From Pseudoalteromonas rubra (GTDB taxonomy: Bacteria; Pseudomonadota; Gammaproteobacteria; Enterobacterales; Alteromonadaceae), in the NCBI RefSeq assembly GCF_001482385.1, contig NZ_CP013611.1, positions 2,914,001 through 2,978,000 of the forward strand: a stretch of DNA of 64,000 nt, given 5' to 3'. How positions within the stretch are numbered: the stretch's first letter is position 1; each line of letters opens with the position of its first letter. Positions 1 to 10,397 of this stretch are shown piece after piece. A program made the translations under genes and the position numbers. A model generated the notes under the pieces. The model saw only the letters and a program-made list of their open reading frames with translations. It was not told where the DNA came from and ran no database searches.

Positions 1-1415
1 CAGCAGTGTTTAATGCCGCGGGCGAAATCGATATGTATGTGGCACTGTTTAATGACATTACGTCACGTAAGCGCAATGAACAGCTGATGTGGCAGCAGGC
101 CAACTTTGACAATCTTACCGGGCTGGCAAATCGTCACCATTACCATACCAAGTTTGATTTGGCGCTGGCGCAGGCCAAACAAAAGCAAACCCGTCTGGCG
201 GTGTGCTTTATCGATCTGGATCGCTTCAAAGCCGTGAATGATACGCTGGGGCATCATATTGGTGACCAATTATTGATTGACGCGGCCAATCGTATCCGTG
301 AGTGCACCCGTAACTCGGATACCGTTGCGCGATTAGGTGGCGATGAATTTGCGCTGCTGTTACCCGACATGGCAAAGATCAGTGATATGGAAAAATTGGC
401 GACCAAGGTACTACATACGCTGAGTGAACCGTTTTTTCTGGAAGGCCATGAAGCGTTTGTGTCTGGCAGTATGGGGATCACCTTCTACCCCGATGATGGC
501 GCAGATCGCAAAGTGTTGCTGAGAAATGCCGACAGTGCCATGTATAAAGCAAAAGAACATGGTCGTAACTGTTTTCAGTTTTTCACCTCTGCGATGCATG
601 AGCATGCAAAAGCACGCAGTGCGCTGGAAGGAGCGTTGCACCGCGCGCTGACAAATCGTGAGCTTTATCTGGCGTACCAGCCGATCGTCGGGCAGAAACG
701 ACTGGGTTGTGAAGCCTTATTGCGTTGGCACAATCCGCAGTTGGGATTGGTGTCGCCTGCTGATTTTATCCCCATCTGCGAAGAGCTGGGATTGATCATC
801 ACTATCGGTGAATGGGTGTTGTATCAGGCTTGTGCGCAGGCTAAATCCTGGATCACGCAAACGGGTCAGCCCTTATTTGTTTCTGTGAATGTGTCGAGTA
901 CACAATTTAAGCGACAGGACATTGCCAGTCTGGTTGCCAAGGTGCTCAAAGAAACCGGGTTAGCGGCCGATGCGCTGACACTGGAGATCACTGAAACCGT
1001 ATTGGCGGACAACTCGGGCCATATACAGCGACAGCTGGAGAGCTTGCGTAGGATGGGCGTTGGCCTGGCGATTGATGACTTTGGAACGGGCTATTCGTCA
1101 TTGAGCTATCTCAAACGTTTCCCGCTGTCTAAATTGAAAATTGATCGCGCCTTTATTCGGGATCTGCCTGAGGATGAGGAAGACCGAGCCCTGGTGAGTG
1201 CGATTATCTCTATGGCCGGACAGCTTAATCTGACGGTGATTGCGGAGGGGGTTGAAACCCAGGCCCAGCTGGCGTTTTTACAGTCGCTCGGATGTGATTA
1301 CACACAAGGTTTCCTGCATGCGAAACCCGCTGATGCGGCACAATTTGAAGCCTTTATTCATAGTTATGCAGAACAGTCTGACGGAGAGGCCGGGCAGGCG
1401 AGTATGGCGCGCTAG
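1..1415 (+). CDS. PAS-GGDEF-EAL dual c-di-GMP protein, 5' end cut by the window edge
   Basis: The reading frame is open at the left edge, so the N-terminus lies outside. The visible part starts with the tail of a PAS/PAC domain (VALFNDITSRKRNEQ). It is followed by a GGDEF domain with an intact GGDEF signature and an upstream RxxD inhibitory site (RNSD, five residues before RLGGDEF). The C-terminal EAL domain keeps EALLRW, the NVSSTQ region, EITET, DDFGTGYSS, KIDRAFI and IAEGVET. By family knowledge, both diguanylate cyclase and c-di-GMP phosphodiesterase chemistry could therefore be active, and the I-site would let product inhibit synthesis. The PAS part probably senses a signal. The stop codon overlaps the stop of the convergent downstream gene by four bases. 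Which activity dominates cannot be read from sequence. Confidence 0.93.
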   Translation, partial: AVFNAAGEIDMYVALFNDITSRKRNEQLMWQQANFDNLTGLANRHHYHTKFDLALAQAKQKQTRLAVCFIDLDRFKAVNDTLGHHIGDQLLIDAANRIRECTRNSDTVARLGGDEFALLLPDMAKISDMEKLATKVLHTLSEPFFLEGHEAFVSGSMGITFYPDDGADRKVLLRNADSAMYKAKEHGRNCFQFFTSAMHEHAKARSALEGALHRALTNRELYLAYQPIVGQKRLGCEALLRWHNPQLGLVSPADFIPICEELGLIITIGEWVLYQACAQAKSWITQTGQPLFVSVNVSSTQFKRQDIASLVAKVLKETGLAADALTLEITETVLADNSGHIQRQLESLRRMGVGLAIDDFGTGYSSLSYLKRFPLSKLKIDRAFIRDLPEDEEDRALVSAIISMAGQLNLTVIAEGVETQAQLAFLQSLGCDYTQGFLHAKPADAAQFEAFIHSYAEQSDGEAGQASMAR

Positions 1416-2197
1416 TCACACGCCTCATTACCAGAACAGAGCTCATTGAGCAGTGTGTGTGCTTTGACGTTGCCCTGTGCGGCGGCCTGACGCAGCAGTT
1501 CGATTGCCTGTTTGGGGTCTGGCTCTCCCCCTTCGCCCTCTAGTAGCATGGTTGCGAGATTATACTGCCCCCAGTGATCATCGTGTTGTGCTGCAATCGC
1601 AAAGGCTTCGCGTGCCTGCTGCAGTTCACCCATTTGATAGTGCGCTATGCCGCGTTGGTTGTAGGGTGAGAGCCGGTGTTTGGCTGTTGGTGTATGCAGG
1701 TGTGGTATCACTCTGGGTTTGACTATCCCACCCATGACATAAATGTCATTGGGGCGGTGGATGGCGTAGATCGCACCTTGCTCAAAATAGTCTGTCAGTT
1801 CAGCGCGGGGCCATTGCAGTGTTGCGGTATCAAAATAATTGTCCAGCATCAGGTTATCTAACTGGATCGCCCGTTTTACATCCCGTTTGCGTCCGTAGGT
1901 ATATCGCCCTTGTTTGACTGTGATAGTGTCGTCGGCTGTCGCCACAACCTGAGTGATCCGAAATTGGGCCTGGTAGACTCGTTGCGTGTCAAAGCGGCCC
2001 AAATCAATCAAAATCAGGTCATCTGTTTTGGGCTCGAGTAACAACCGCTGAAACTGCGCTGTTTGCTGGGTATGCTGGAGCCAAAAATACCCGATAATGC
2101 TCACTATGGCCGCAATCTGTAACACGCTTTTGAAGCGGATGAGAAAGCGGGTGATCAGGTCGTGGGATGTGAACAGACTGGCGGTGAGTTTATCCAT
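1412..2197 (-). CDS. membrane-anchored Sel1/TPR-repeat protein of unknown function
   Basis: A 261-residue protein. The start is the ATG reading MDKLTAS, because AAGGA lies six bases before it; a longer start nine codons upstream lacks that support. One hydrophobic segment near residues 25-42 (IAAIVSIIGYFWL) predicts a single N-terminal membrane anchor. The middle (about residues 45-175) matches no family I recognise. The C-terminal third resembles TPR/Sel1 repeats: YNQRGIAHYQMGELQQAREAF, then GQYNLATMLLEGEGG and a run ending AAAQGNVKAHTLLNEL. Such repeats bind protein partners. The gene is convergent with the GGDEF-EAL gene and shares four bases with it. No function is assigned. Confidence 0.75.
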   Translation of the reverse strand: MDKLTASLFTSHDLITRFLIRFKSVLQIAAIVSIIGYFWLQHTQQTAQFQRLLLEPKTDDLILIDLGRFDTQRVYQAQFRITQVVATADDTITVKQGRYTYGRKRDVKRAIQLDNLMLDNYFDTATLQWPRAELTDYFEQGAIYAIHRPNDIYVMGGIVKPRVIPHLHTPTAKHRLSPYNQRGIAHYQMGELQQAREAFAIAAQHDDHWGQYNLATMLLEGEGGEPDPKQAIELLRQAAAQGNVKAHTLLNELCSGNEACD

Positions 2198-2278
2198 GGG
2201 CATTCCTTGGTTGGGATGAGGCACCGGCTGTGTCAGTCCGGTGCCTGTGAGGAAATCACTTGCTGAACAATGCCGGCA

Positions 2279-3712
2279 TTATTTGCCCTGCATCGGTGTT
2301 TTGCCATTAGCAGCCATTAAAGCAAAGACGGCATAGGCTGCGGTATTTTGCTTGAGTTTGTCTGGATCCACTTTATCCAGTGTATCGTCGGCCGTGTGAT
2401 GATAATCAAAATAGTCTGTACCATCCTGATGCAGGTCGAAAATGGGCGCAGACGTCATGTTATTTAGCGGGATGAGGTCCGGACCACCACGCGCGCGATT
2501 AGCGCCAATATAGGTAATGCCGAGCGGTTTAAGTTGCTCTGCAATGGCACGCACTAGCGGCAGAGACGCAGCATTCACTTTTGACTCGAACGCATAGACC
2601 ACGTCAGCGCCAAAGTCTGACTCAGCGGCGGCTACAATCTGCGCCAGTTTGTCTTCATGGCGTTTAAAGTAGGCTTTCGCACCCCACAAGCCAAGCTCTT
2701 CCGCGGCAAACAGGACCACCCGGATACTGCGCTTGGGGCGAGTCACTGACGCAATGTGTTTGGCTGCTGCCATGGTCAATGCCATACCAGCGCCGTCGTC
2801 CAGTGCGCCTGTTCCCAGATCCCAGGAGTCATGATGGCTGCCGAGCAGCACGTATTGCTCAGGAAACTCTGAACCTGTGATTTCGCCGATCACGTTAAAG
2901 CTGGTTCCTTCGCCCAGATCTTCGGTTTGAATATTAATTTCGACCTGAGGGGTGTGGCCATGCTTGAGCAGACGCGCGATTTGGTCGGCGTCCGGATTCG
3001 CAATGGCTGTTGTGGGGATTTTTGTAACTTGTTCATCGTAGTGACTGCCGCCGGTGTGGGCAAAGCGGTGATGGGCAGTACTGACGGAACGCATCATGTA
3101 AGCGACTGCCCCTTTTTTCGCCGCTTCCACAGCGCCCTTATTGCGTGCCTGAACCGCCGGGCCGTAGCCGTTACCATCGATATCCCGATTCATTCGGTAA
3201 TTGATGAAGGCAATTTTACCTTTCAGGCTACCCGCTGGTGCGGCTTTCAGTTCATCAAATGTTTCAAACAGCACGACCTCACCACGTAACCCTTGTTGTG
3301 GGGTACTGATACTGTTGCCCAGCGCTGTGATATGTAGGGGTTGCTCACTGGGCGCAATCAACTTGGCCGATTCATGATAGCGGCGCCATTCAGGGAAAGT
3401 CGCAGCTTCCAGCCAGACTTTATCAAAGCCCAAACGATTAAACTGTTTCTCAGCCCAGGCCACGGTTAATTTGTCGTTTCCTGTGCCGGGCAGGCGTGGG
3501 CCAATTTCGGTGGTGAGCGATTCCAGTAACTGCCAGCTTAAGTCGCTCTGACTTGCCAGCGTGCGCACCTTAGCGACGTCTTCGAGTTGTTTTTGCGTGA
3601 GTTCATCAGAGTGACTCACAAAACTGGCGGTTAACGCACACAGTGGTAATAGCCAATGTCTGGCGGCGCTGGCTAGCCTGCAAAAAGGCGCAAAGCGTAT
3701 TCTCTGATCCAT
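2279..3712 (-). CDS. secreted M28-family zinc metallopeptidase with PA-like insert
   Basis: A 477-residue protein with an N-terminal export signal (hydrophobic stretch around residues 18-31, ending near FVSHSDE). The M28 aminopeptidase fold is marked by zinc-site motifs in order: GSHHDSWDLGTGALDDGAG, AAEELGLWG, and the late HHTADDT containing a metal-binding His. A protease-associated type segment lies before the catalytic core (about residues 125-260, including KGKIAFINYR). M28 enzymes of this layout are periplasmic or secreted aminopeptidases or carboxypeptidases that use two zinc ions. The exact substrate cannot be told. The gene stands alone on the minus strand, divergent from dbpA. Confidence 0.88.
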   Translation of the reverse strand: MDQRIRFAPFCRLASAARHWLLPLCALTASFVSHSDELTQKQLEDVAKVRTLASQSDLSWQLLESLTTEIGPRLPGTGNDKLTVAWAEKQFNRLGFDKVWLEAATFPEWRRYHESAKLIAPSEQPLHITALGNSISTPQQGLRGEVVLFETFDELKAAPAGSLKGKIAFINYRMNRDIDGNGYGPAVQARNKGAVEAAKKGAVAYMMRSVSTAHHRFAHTGGSHYDEQVTKIPTTAIANPDADQIARLLKHGHTPQVEINIQTEDLGEGTSFNVIGEITGSEFPEQYVLLGSHHDSWDLGTGALDDGAGMALTMAAAKHIASVTRPKRSIRVVLFAAEELGLWGAKAYFKRHEDKLAQIVAAAESDFGADVVYAFESKVNAASLPLVRAIAEQLKPLGITYIGANRARGGPDLIPLNNMTSAPIFDLHQDGTDYFDYHHTADDTLDKVDPDKLKQNTAAYAVFALMAANGKTPMQGK

Positions 3713-3867
3713 AGTAACCCTTGGTAATTTACATCACTGGAGATTGTCGCAACAATTGTTGTTAAATTAAACTGTTTCGGGGTGAATGGGCGTTTTTGCT
3801 TACTGAAGTGACGGCGCTATGTGGGATTTGCTAAACTTGGCAGATTGAATTCATCCGAGGTAGCAGT

Positions 3868-5253
3868 GTGACTCAGTCGTTTAATCAAGTGTCGTTGACC
3901 CGACAGCTTCAAAGTGGTTTACAGCAAGCCGGCTTTACTACCATGACGCCCATCCAGGCGCAGGCATTGCCCGCTATTATTGCCCGCCAGGATGTGATTG
4001 CGCAGGCAAAAACCGGGTCGGGTAAAACACTGGCATTTAGCCTTGGCTTACTGAATAAATTGGTGGCCGAAGAGCAGGTGATCCAGAGTTTAGTATTGGC
4101 GCCAACTCGAGAGCTGGCACAGCAGGTGACTACTGAGATCCGCAAGCTGGCGCGTAGTATGCAAAATATCAAGGTATTGACCGTGTGTGGGGGTGAGCCT
4201 ATCGGGCCCCAGATAAGTTCACTGGAGCATGGTGCGCACGTGGTGGTTGGCACCCCAGGGCGGATTGAAGAACATTTGTATAAAGGCACACTCGACCTGA
4301 CCCAGGTGCAGACTTGGGTATTGGATGAAGCCGATCAGATGTTGGCCATGGGGTTTGTCGAAGCGCTGGAGAATATCGCGATATATCTGCCACCAGAACG
4401 CCAGACCTTGATGTTCAGTGCCACTTATCAGAAAGACATTGAAGCGCTGACACAACAGTTTATGCGTGAACCTGTGATGGTGAAAGGGGAAGAAGAAGCT
4501 CTGAACAGGCAGATTAAGCAGCAGTTTTTTGCACTCAAAAATAACAAGCTGAGATTCAATACACTGCGCCTGTTGCTCCAGCATTACAAACCGGTCAGCT
4601 GCATTGCTTTTTGTAATACTAAAGTGGAAACAAAAAAGCTGTACAGTGAGCTCAAGAGCAGTGGGGTCAACGTTGTGACCTTACACGGCGACCTGGACCA
4701 GGCTGAGCGGGTCCGTTCGCTGATCCGCTTTGCCAATAAAAGTGCATCGGTATTGGTTGCCACAGATGTCGCCGCCCGGGGTCTGGATATTGAAGATGTT
4801 GATATGGTGATCAACTATCATATGGCTCTGGATCCGCAAACCCATGTACATCGGGTCGGCCGAACCGGACGGGGTGGTAAAAAAGGCCTTGCTTGCTCTT
4901 TGTATGGTGAAAATGAGGCGTTTAAAGTCGCTAAATTGGGCGAAATTTATGAGCAAACCTTTGAGCCGGTGACTCCGCCGCCACTGAGCCTGCTCGACAA
5001 ACCTGTGTTTAAGCCTCCGATGGTAACGTTGCAGGTCGATGGCGGCAAAAAAGATAAACTTCGTGCCGGCGATATCGTCGGTTGTCTGACTTCTGAACAA
5101 GGGATTGGTGCCAGCCTGATTGGTCATATCGATGTGCTGGACCATCAGGCGTTTGTCGCAGTGGCCCGAGAAGGCGTGAAACCTGCGCTGAGGAAGTTGC
5201 AGGAAAGCAAGCTTAAGGGACGTAAATTTAAAGCGAAGCGGATGAGCCTGTGA
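3868..5253 (+). CDS. dbpA: ATP-dependent RNA helicase DbpA
   Basis: A 461-residue DEAD-box helicase starting at GTG, with GAGG seven bases upstream. Seen in order: a Q motif (GFTTMTPIQ), Walker A AKTGSGKT, PTRELAQQV, VLDEADQML, MFSATY, and HRVGRTGRGG. The last 75 residues or so form a DbpA-type RNA-binding domain (DKLRAGDIVGCLTSEQGIGASLIGHIDV). This tail distinguishes DbpA from other DEAD-box proteins and targets hairpin 92 of 23S rRNA during large-subunit assembly. The length matches the family. A modest hairpin without a clear T tract follows the stop codon. Confidence 0.95.
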   Translation: MTQSFNQVSLTRQLQSGLQQAGFTTMTPIQAQALPAIIARQDVIAQAKTGSGKTLAFSLGLLNKLVAEEQVIQSLVLAPTRELAQQVTTEIRKLARSMQNIKVLTVCGGEPIGPQISSLEHGAHVVVGTPGRIEEHLYKGTLDLTQVQTWVLDEADQMLAMGFVEALENIAIYLPPERQTLMFSATYQKDIEALTQQFMREPVMVKGEEEALNRQIKQQFFALKNNKLRFNTLRLLLQHYKPVSCIAFCNTKVETKKLYSELKSSGVNVVTLHGDLDQAERVRSLIRFANKSASVLVATDVAARGLDIEDVDMVINYHMALDPQTHVHRVGRTGRGGKKGLACSLYGENEAFKVAKLGEIYEQTFEPVTPPPLSLLDKPVFKPPMVTLQVDGGKKDKLRAGDIVGCLTSEQGIGASLIGHIDVLDHQAFVAVAREGVKPALRKLQESKLKGRKFKAKRMSL

Positions 5254-5266
5254 GGCTATCAATCCC

Positions 5267-5290
5267 CCTTAATTGCTTAGCAATTCAAGG
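5267..5290. other. hairpin after dbpA, unclassified
   Basis: CCTTAATTGC and GCAATTCAAGG flank a short TTA loop, giving a stem with one bulge just after the dbpA stop. No T run follows on either strand, so it is not a convincing intrinsic terminator. It may be an mRNA 3'-end stabiliser between the convergent dbpA and J-domain genes. Confidence 0.4.
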
Positions 5291-5392
5291 AGAAGTCTGG
5301 CGGTAACAGGGCTTAAAATTGTTAATTCTGGCGCGCTAAATAGCAAGATGATTACTGTGTATCCGCTAAGATTCTCCCGGCTGATGCGAGCA

Positions 5393-5971
5393 CTATGACT
5401 CTTCCGCTGTCGCAAAGTGTTTGAGTTGTTCATATTCGTGCTGGAGCTGCTGAAAGGCGCAGTGATTACCTTGTTGATCCGGGTGAGCAGCAAATGCCAG
5501 TGCGCGCCAGCGCTTGCTGAGTTGGCGCCGGCAATATGGGTTGGGTAGCTGCCATTTTGCAATTAACTCCGCGTGTTGCTGCGGTGCCAGTTGCGGTAAC
5601 TTGAGATAGCGTTGCCAGAACTGATCAAGTAACGCTACCACATCGTCCTTACTGGTATCATAATTGCGCCAATCTAAATAATAGTCTCTGAGCGGATCGT
5701 GTGCCTGCAAGGCGGAGTTGGCCGGTTGCTCTTTCAGGCGGATATCCATGGCCTCGACCTGAAGGTAGTAACCTTGCTCCGCCATCTCTTGTTGCAGCTG
5801 ATACAGTGCGTTCATCAACAGAAAATTGCGTTTAAAAAGGTCCTTGTCTGGATCATTATCTAGTTTCGGCAATCCAAAATCAGCATCCAGCGCTGCGGCC
5901 AGTCGATGCAGTTGGGTCGCACGCTCACGGGTGATTATTCTAAAAGTGGCATCAAGGAGGGGGTTCAACAT
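5393..5971 (-). CDS. DnaJ-related protein with C-terminal J domain
   Basis: A 192-residue protein; the start reads MLNPLLDA, with GGCGGA just upstream. The N-terminal two thirds fit the DNAJ-related N-terminal family. The C-terminal 60 residues or so form a compact J domain with the essential HPD tripeptide (LAFAAHPDQQGN), which stimulates Hsp70/DnaK ATPase. The J domain sits at the end of the protein rather than the start, as is usual in this gammaproteobacterial family. Client proteins are unknown. The gene is divergent from the hybrid histidine kinase, and the two share an 86-base promoter region. Confidence 0.82.
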   Translation of the reverse strand: MLNPLLDATFRIITRERATQLHRLAAALDADFGLPKLDNDPDKDLFKRNFLLMNALYQLQQEMAEQGYYLQVEAMDIRLKEQPANSALQAHDPLRDYYLDWRNYDTSKDDVVALLDQFWQRYLKLPQLAPQQHAELIAKWQLPNPYCRRQLSKRWRALAFAAHPDQQGNHCAFQQLQHEYEQLKHFATAEES

Positions 5972-6057
5972 TGTTCCGCCTGTAAACATAGTGTATCTTC
6001 TTTGTTCAATTCTTATTTTTTGACACGTCTATTGCAAGTAATACGGGGCAGACAGGG

Positions 6058-8919
6058 ATGACAAAGGGGTTAAAGTGGGCTGTGACCACTGTGTTACTGG
6101 TGGGGATCTGGTCGGCGCAAGGCCATGCTGAGACATCTGCCGCCAAACCTGCGATTACATCACAAATTGAGGCATTATCAGACCTGTCCAACTGGCAGGA
6201 GCAGGTGCTTAGTGCTGAACGCTTGCTGCAGGTCACTGAATTAAGTCCGCAACACCGTGCAGCGACCCTTAAGGCCATAGGTAAAATTGCACTGGAAAGC
6301 ACGCGCTATGAGATGGCGATCCGTTATTTTGAGCAACTGGAGTCTTTTAGTCGCGATGAGGGATTGTCTGACAGTTTGTATTATGCGCTTAAAATGCAGG
6401 GGATCAGTGCGTTTTATCAGGGAGATTATGCTGCATCTGTGGTCGATTATCAGCAGGCGCTCGCCGTTGCAGAACAAAGAAATAATCCCATTGAGCGCGC
6501 AGACATTCACAATAATCTGGGTATGTCATTTATCCAGATCCATGACTTAGAAGCCTCTCTGGAGCAGTACCTGGCCGCATACATGTTGTATGAACAGTAT
6601 GGTAATGAGCAGGACAGGGCAGACATGTTGCTGAATCTTGCTGGCGTTTATATTCGTCAGTTTCGCTATGACAAAGCAGAAGAGCTACTCAAGCGTGCAA
6701 AGACGTTATTTGAGGGGCTTGAAGATCATTATGGTGTGGCGTTGGTACAGGGTAACCTGGGCGTTATTTATACCGAGTCAAATCGCCCAGAGCTGGCCCG
6801 AGAAGCTGTGAAAGCAGCGGTTGATTACTATCACAGTATTAATGATACACGTCACTTGGCGTTTGAATATGTCAACATGGCGAAACTGAGCCTGTTGATC
6901 CGCGATTACACCGCAGCGGAGCAGGAGGTCAATTTTGCCATGTACTACGCTGAAAAAGCCGATAATCAGGCTGGGGTAATGCATGCCTTGCATCCGATGG
7001 CAAGGTTGCAGCTGATGCGTGATGATATCGCCGGTGCGGAAGCCAGTATTGATCACGGACTAATGCTGACACGAAAGCTGGGAGATAGGCTCAGGGAGCG
7101 TGAGTTTTTACATTTACTGGCGCTGGTTCAGGCGGCAACAGGTAAGATGCAGTCTGCGGCTGAAACACTTGATTATTATCGGGACTTGCAATTCTCGTTG
7201 CTGAATGAGGGGCTCATTACGCGCCTCAATAAATACCAAAGTCAGTTTGAAGAAAGTCAGTTAAGTCAGGAGTTTGCGAAAATGAAGCAAGCGCAGGAGC
7301 TGCAACAACTGCAGGACGAACAACGTAATCAACTACTGTGGATGAGCGGGCTGATCTTATGTCTGGCGCTGATCTCCGTGTTTGCTTTTTATCATCGCGC
7401 GACCGAGCGACGGGCAAAGATTGAACTCAGTAAAAAAGTTGCGCAGCGAACGGCACAGTTACAGCAAAGCGCCGATGAGCTGCGTAATGCCAATCAGGTA
7501 AAAAGTCAGTTTTTAGCCAATATCAGCCATGAAATTCGCACGCCGCTGACTGCAATTTTGGGTCATGCCGAAAGCTTGCAGCAGGATTACACGCACGACG
7601 CCCACCTTATGTCGTCACTGGCTGTTGTGACACGACAGGGCAATCATCTCAAAGACCTCATCAGCGATGTACTGGACCTGAGTAAAATAGAGGCGCAGCG
7701 ACTAGAACTGGAGTACACCGAATTTACCATAGAGAATTTACTGGCTGATGTCTGCGATATGTTCCAGCGCCCCTGCATAGAAAAGTCACTTGCTTTGTTA
7801 GTGGAAAATGATTTGCCAGTGCCCTATTTGGTTCGGCTCGATTATGTGCGTCTGAAACAGATCTTAATTAATTTACTCAGCAATGCGGTTAAGTTTACGC
7901 AGCATGGGCAGGTAGAGCTGATTATCCGCCGGTATGACGATGGCCTCACGTTTATTGTTCAGGACAGTGGCATTGGGATGTCGCCATCTCAGGTGGCCAG
8001 GATATTTGAGTGCTTCCAACAGGGAGATAATAGTATCACGCGTCGATTTGGCGGCTCTGGGTTAGGGCTTAGTCTGTCACAACATTTGGCCAAGATGATG
8101 GGGGGTGAGATTTCAGTGTACAGTGAAGTCGAGAAAGGGAGCCAGTTTAAGCTGGTTGTCCCCTGTGCCCGCCTGAGTCATACCAAAGGAACCGAGCGCC
8201 TTAATGAGGCGCAGTCCACTCCCTCCCAACTCCCCGATTCACGTTTGTCCGGCACGGTATTACTGGCGGAAGATCATGATGACAACCGAGTGCTTATCAC
8301 TCGTGTGCTGGAAAAAATGGGTCTGGAAGTCGATGCCGTTAGTAACGGCAGGCAAGCTGTAGAGCGCTGTCTCAGCGCGTATCCCGATGTGGTGCTGATG
8401 GACATTCAGATGCCAGAAATGGATGGTCTGGAAGCGTTACAACTATTACGACAGGCAGGCTTTGAAGGTGAGGTTTATGCACTGACGGCAAACGTGATGG
8501 AGCACGAAATTAAAGGCTATCTGGCTCAGGGGTTCAGTGGCCATCTTAGTAAACCGATTAACAGCGATCTCCTATATCAAACGCTTGCTCAGTCCTTGCA
8601 TCGCACTAATGCGGCCCAGGCACTGGACTTGTCGATAGATATGAGCGATCTCAAACAGAGTTTTGCACAGACTCTGGAGCAGGAAAGGTACAAGTTAATC
8701 GATCTGTGGCAGGATCAGGACTGGCAGGCATTACAGCATCACTGTCATAAATTAAATGGGGCAGCGAGTATGTTTGAGTTTGTGCATATAGCAGATATTG
8801 CCTCACAGTTTGAAGCGGCGCTGAAGCAGGAACAAACGGCGCTTTATCAGGATTTGTTTCTGATCCTGTGTGATGAACTCAAAGTGTGCAGTTACTCAGA
8901 ACAGCTCGATGTCTCCTAA
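6058..8919 (+). CDS. TPR-containing hybrid sensor histidine kinase with receiver and Hpt domains
   Basis: A 953-residue protein with a signal peptide (residues about 1-24, ending GHAE). A periplasmic array of TPR-like repeats follows (about 40-400, e.g. [26 protein letters not shown]). Next is one membrane helix ([19 protein letters not shown], about 423-442) and a coiled coil. The kinase core has the phosphoacceptor box SHEIRTPL, N box [10 protein letters not shown]1 DSGIGM and G2 [10 protein letters not shown] receiver domain ([11 protein letters not shown], phosphorylated Asp in [13 protein letters not shown]) and a C-terminal Hpt with HHCHKLNGA complete a His-Asp-His relay. The final receiver is not encoded nearby. 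The 3' end overlaps the convergent chemoreceptor by 24 bases. The input signal is unknown; TPRs suggest a protein or peptide partner. Confidence 0.92.
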   Translation: MTKGLKWAVTTVLLVGIWSAQGHAETSAAKPAITSQIEALSDLSNWQEQVLSAERLLQVTELSPQHRAATLKAIGKIALESTRYEMAIRYFEQLESFSRDEGLSDSLYYALKMQGISAFYQGDYAASVVDYQQALAVAEQRNNPIERADIHNNLGMSFIQIHDLEASLEQYLAAYMLYEQYGNEQDRADMLLNLAGVYIRQFRYDKAEELLKRAKTLFEGLEDHYGVALVQGNLGVIYTESNRPELAREAVKAAVDYYHSINDTRHLAFEYVNMAKLSLLIRDYTAAEQEVNFAMYYAEKADNQAGVMHALHPMARLQLMRDDIAGAEASIDHGLMLTRKLGDRLREREFLHLLALVQAATGKMQSAAETLDYYRDLQFSLLNEGLITRLNKYQSQFEESQLSQEFAKMKQAQELQQLQDEQRNQLLWMSGLILCLALISVFAFYHRATERRAKIELSKKVAQRTAQLQQSADELRNANQVKSQFLANISHEIRTPLTAILGHAESLQQDYTHDAHLMSSLAVVTRQGNHLKDLISDVLDLSKIEAQRLELEYTEFTIENLLADVCDMFQRPCIEKSLALLVENDLPVPYLVRLDYVRLKQILINLLSNAVKFTQHGQVELIIRRYDDGLTFIVQDSGIGMSPSQVARIFECFQQGDNSITRRFGGSGLGLSLSQHLAKMMGGEISVYSEVEKGSQFKLVVPCARLSHTKGTERLNEAQSTPSQLPDSRLSGTVLLAEDHDDNRVLITRVLEKMGLEVDAVSNGRQAVERCLSAYPDVVLMDIQMPEMDGLEALQLLRQAGFEGEVYALTANVMEHEIKGYLAQGFSGHLSKPINSDLLYQTLAQSLHRTNAAQALDLSIDMSDLKQSFAQTLEQERYKLIDLWQDQDWQALQHHCHKLNGAASMFEFVHIADIASQFEAALKQEQTALYQDLFLILCDELKVCSYSEQLDVS

Positions 8920-10182
8920 TTTACTATGTTCATCAGCCTGGGGGCTGTGGGGTTTCTTTGAGACTGCATTCGTATCGGCATCACTATTATAGCGGCTGGT
9001 ATCGGTTCTATGAGACATATCTGGATGTGGTCGCTCTGCCGTAAACATAGACAACTTCTCATGAATACATGCAGCCAGATTGATCAGATCAGTACTCGAC
9101 ACTGCCTGAATCTTTGACGCAGACAGTGCATCTGAATTGAGTTCAACCATAGATTCTATGCTGGATTGCGCTTCATCAGAGACAGTTTTCTGTTGGCTTA
9201 CCTGGTCGTGAATACTGTGCGACATAGCATTAATGTCTATCATAGCCCGCTCTATCTGATCGACCTCTTTTGTTGAGGCTTCTGATAGACCGACCGTTTT
9301 ATCGGTTTCTTCCAGCGCAGTTAACATCAGGGCGTGTGCACTGTCTGTACCGGCCTGGATTTTATTGACCATGTTGCGCACTTCTTGTGTAGACTGACTG
9401 GTGCGTGCTGCAAGACTGCGTACTTCATCGGCTACCACGGCGAATCCCCGACCTTGTTCACCCGCTCTTGCGGCCTCAATGGCGGCATTCAGGGCTAGCA
9501 AGTTGGTTTGATCGGCAATGGCATTGATCACATCAATCACAGAACTAATGGCATCGCTGTCTGTTTTTAATGTGGCTATTTGTTCGCTGGTCGTCTGAAT
9601 ATTGCTTGCCAGCGTCATCAGGCTTTGCTGGCTCTTGTCGGTATCCACACGGGTTTTTTTTACCGCCTGAGTGGCGTTTTCGACGGAGCTGTAGATTTTT
9701 TCTAGACTGTCATCCAGCTCTCTTGACACCGTTAACATATGGTTGATGGCCGTGGCCAAGTCTTCTCCATGGGCATGTTGGATGGTCGCCTTTTGTGTCA
9801 TGGAGGCATAGGTATCACGCAGGCTATCGGCCATAGGGGTCAGCCGTGATGAAGAGGCATAGACCTCACCAATGATGTGCTCCATCATTGCCATACTGGC
9901 GTTTATAGCCAGGCAAGCTTTGGGCAGTGATTTATCTTTTTCGTCGAAACGAAAGGTTAGATCAATCGTGTCCTGGTGATGCAGCGCACTGACAAAACTT
10001 TGCAAGTAAGCCCCTTTTTCTTGTTTCTTATCTACCCAGAGTGTGATCAGAACAGATGAAACCAGCATCATAGCAATGAGTGAAGCGGTGGCTGTCAGAG
10101 GGAGGGAGAATATGGCTGTACAGATCAGCACGGCGGCTATGTTCACCGTAGTCACGGCCATGGCACTGGCTATTAAACGCAT
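8896..10182 (-). CDS. methyl-accepting chemotaxis protein without a sizeable periplasmic domain
   Basis: A 428-residue protein, with the start taken at [13 protein letters not shown] lies about eleven bases upstream, and the longer open frame before it has no membrane-protein character. Two adjacent hydrophobic helices (residues about 5-45) are separated by only a few residues, so there is no periplasmic ligand domain. A HAMP-like/coiled-coil region follows, then the MCP signalling hairpin with the conserved tip region [36 protein letters not shown] (written here as recognisable family blocks). No C-terminal NWETF-type pentapeptide is present. It would couple through CheW to CheA. With no external domain it may sense the cytoplasm or membrane state, which is inference. 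Confidence 0.9.
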   Translation of the reverse strand: MRLIASAMAVTTVNIAAVLICTAIFSLPLTATASLIAMMLVSSVLITLWVDKKQEKGAYLQSFVSALHHQDTIDLTFRFDEKDKSLPKACLAINASMAMMEHIIGEVYASSSRLTPMADSLRDTYASMTQKATIQHAHGEDLATAINHMLTVSRELDDSLEKIYSSVENATQAVKKTRVDTDKSQQSLMTLASNIQTTSEQIATLKTDSDAISSVIDVINAIADQTNLLALNAAIEAARAGEQGRGFAVVADEVRSLAARTSQSTQEVRNMVNKIQAGTDSAHALMLTALEETDKTVGLSEASTKEVDQIERAMIDINAMSHSIHDQVSQQKTVSDEAQSSIESMVELNSDALSASKIQAVSSTDLINLAACIHEKLSMFTAERPHPDMSHRTDTSRYNSDADTNAVSKKPHSPQADEHSKLGDIELF

Positions 10183-10360
10183 GGATGTGTTCTTCCTTAT
10201 CAGGCTTACTAAATAACACGAGCTGTAATGCAATGCGGGCCCAGGTTGTGAGCCGAGTGCTTGGGGGAGGTGGCCTTCCCTGAGATACAAACAAGTGTTT
10301 TGCACACTTCCTAATATATAGAACACCAATCAGAGAGTTCCAAGCTATCATGGCATAAAA

Positions 10361-10385
10361 AAAGCCTGCATCAGCAGGCTTTTTC
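10361..10385 (-). terminator. Rho-independent terminator of rho
   Basis: AAAGCCTGC and GCAGGCTTT form a nine-base perfect stem with an ATCA loop. A run of A on the plus strand becomes a T tract on the minus strand, so it ends rho transcripts. The plus side also has TTTT, so it may work both ways. Confidence 0.9.
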
Positions 10386-10397
10386 TTAAGCGATGGG

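Noticed and set aside
4219-5262. Antisense frames over 100 codons opposite dbpA
   Set aside because: They mirror the strongly conserved DEAD-box frame, with no start signals or known domains.
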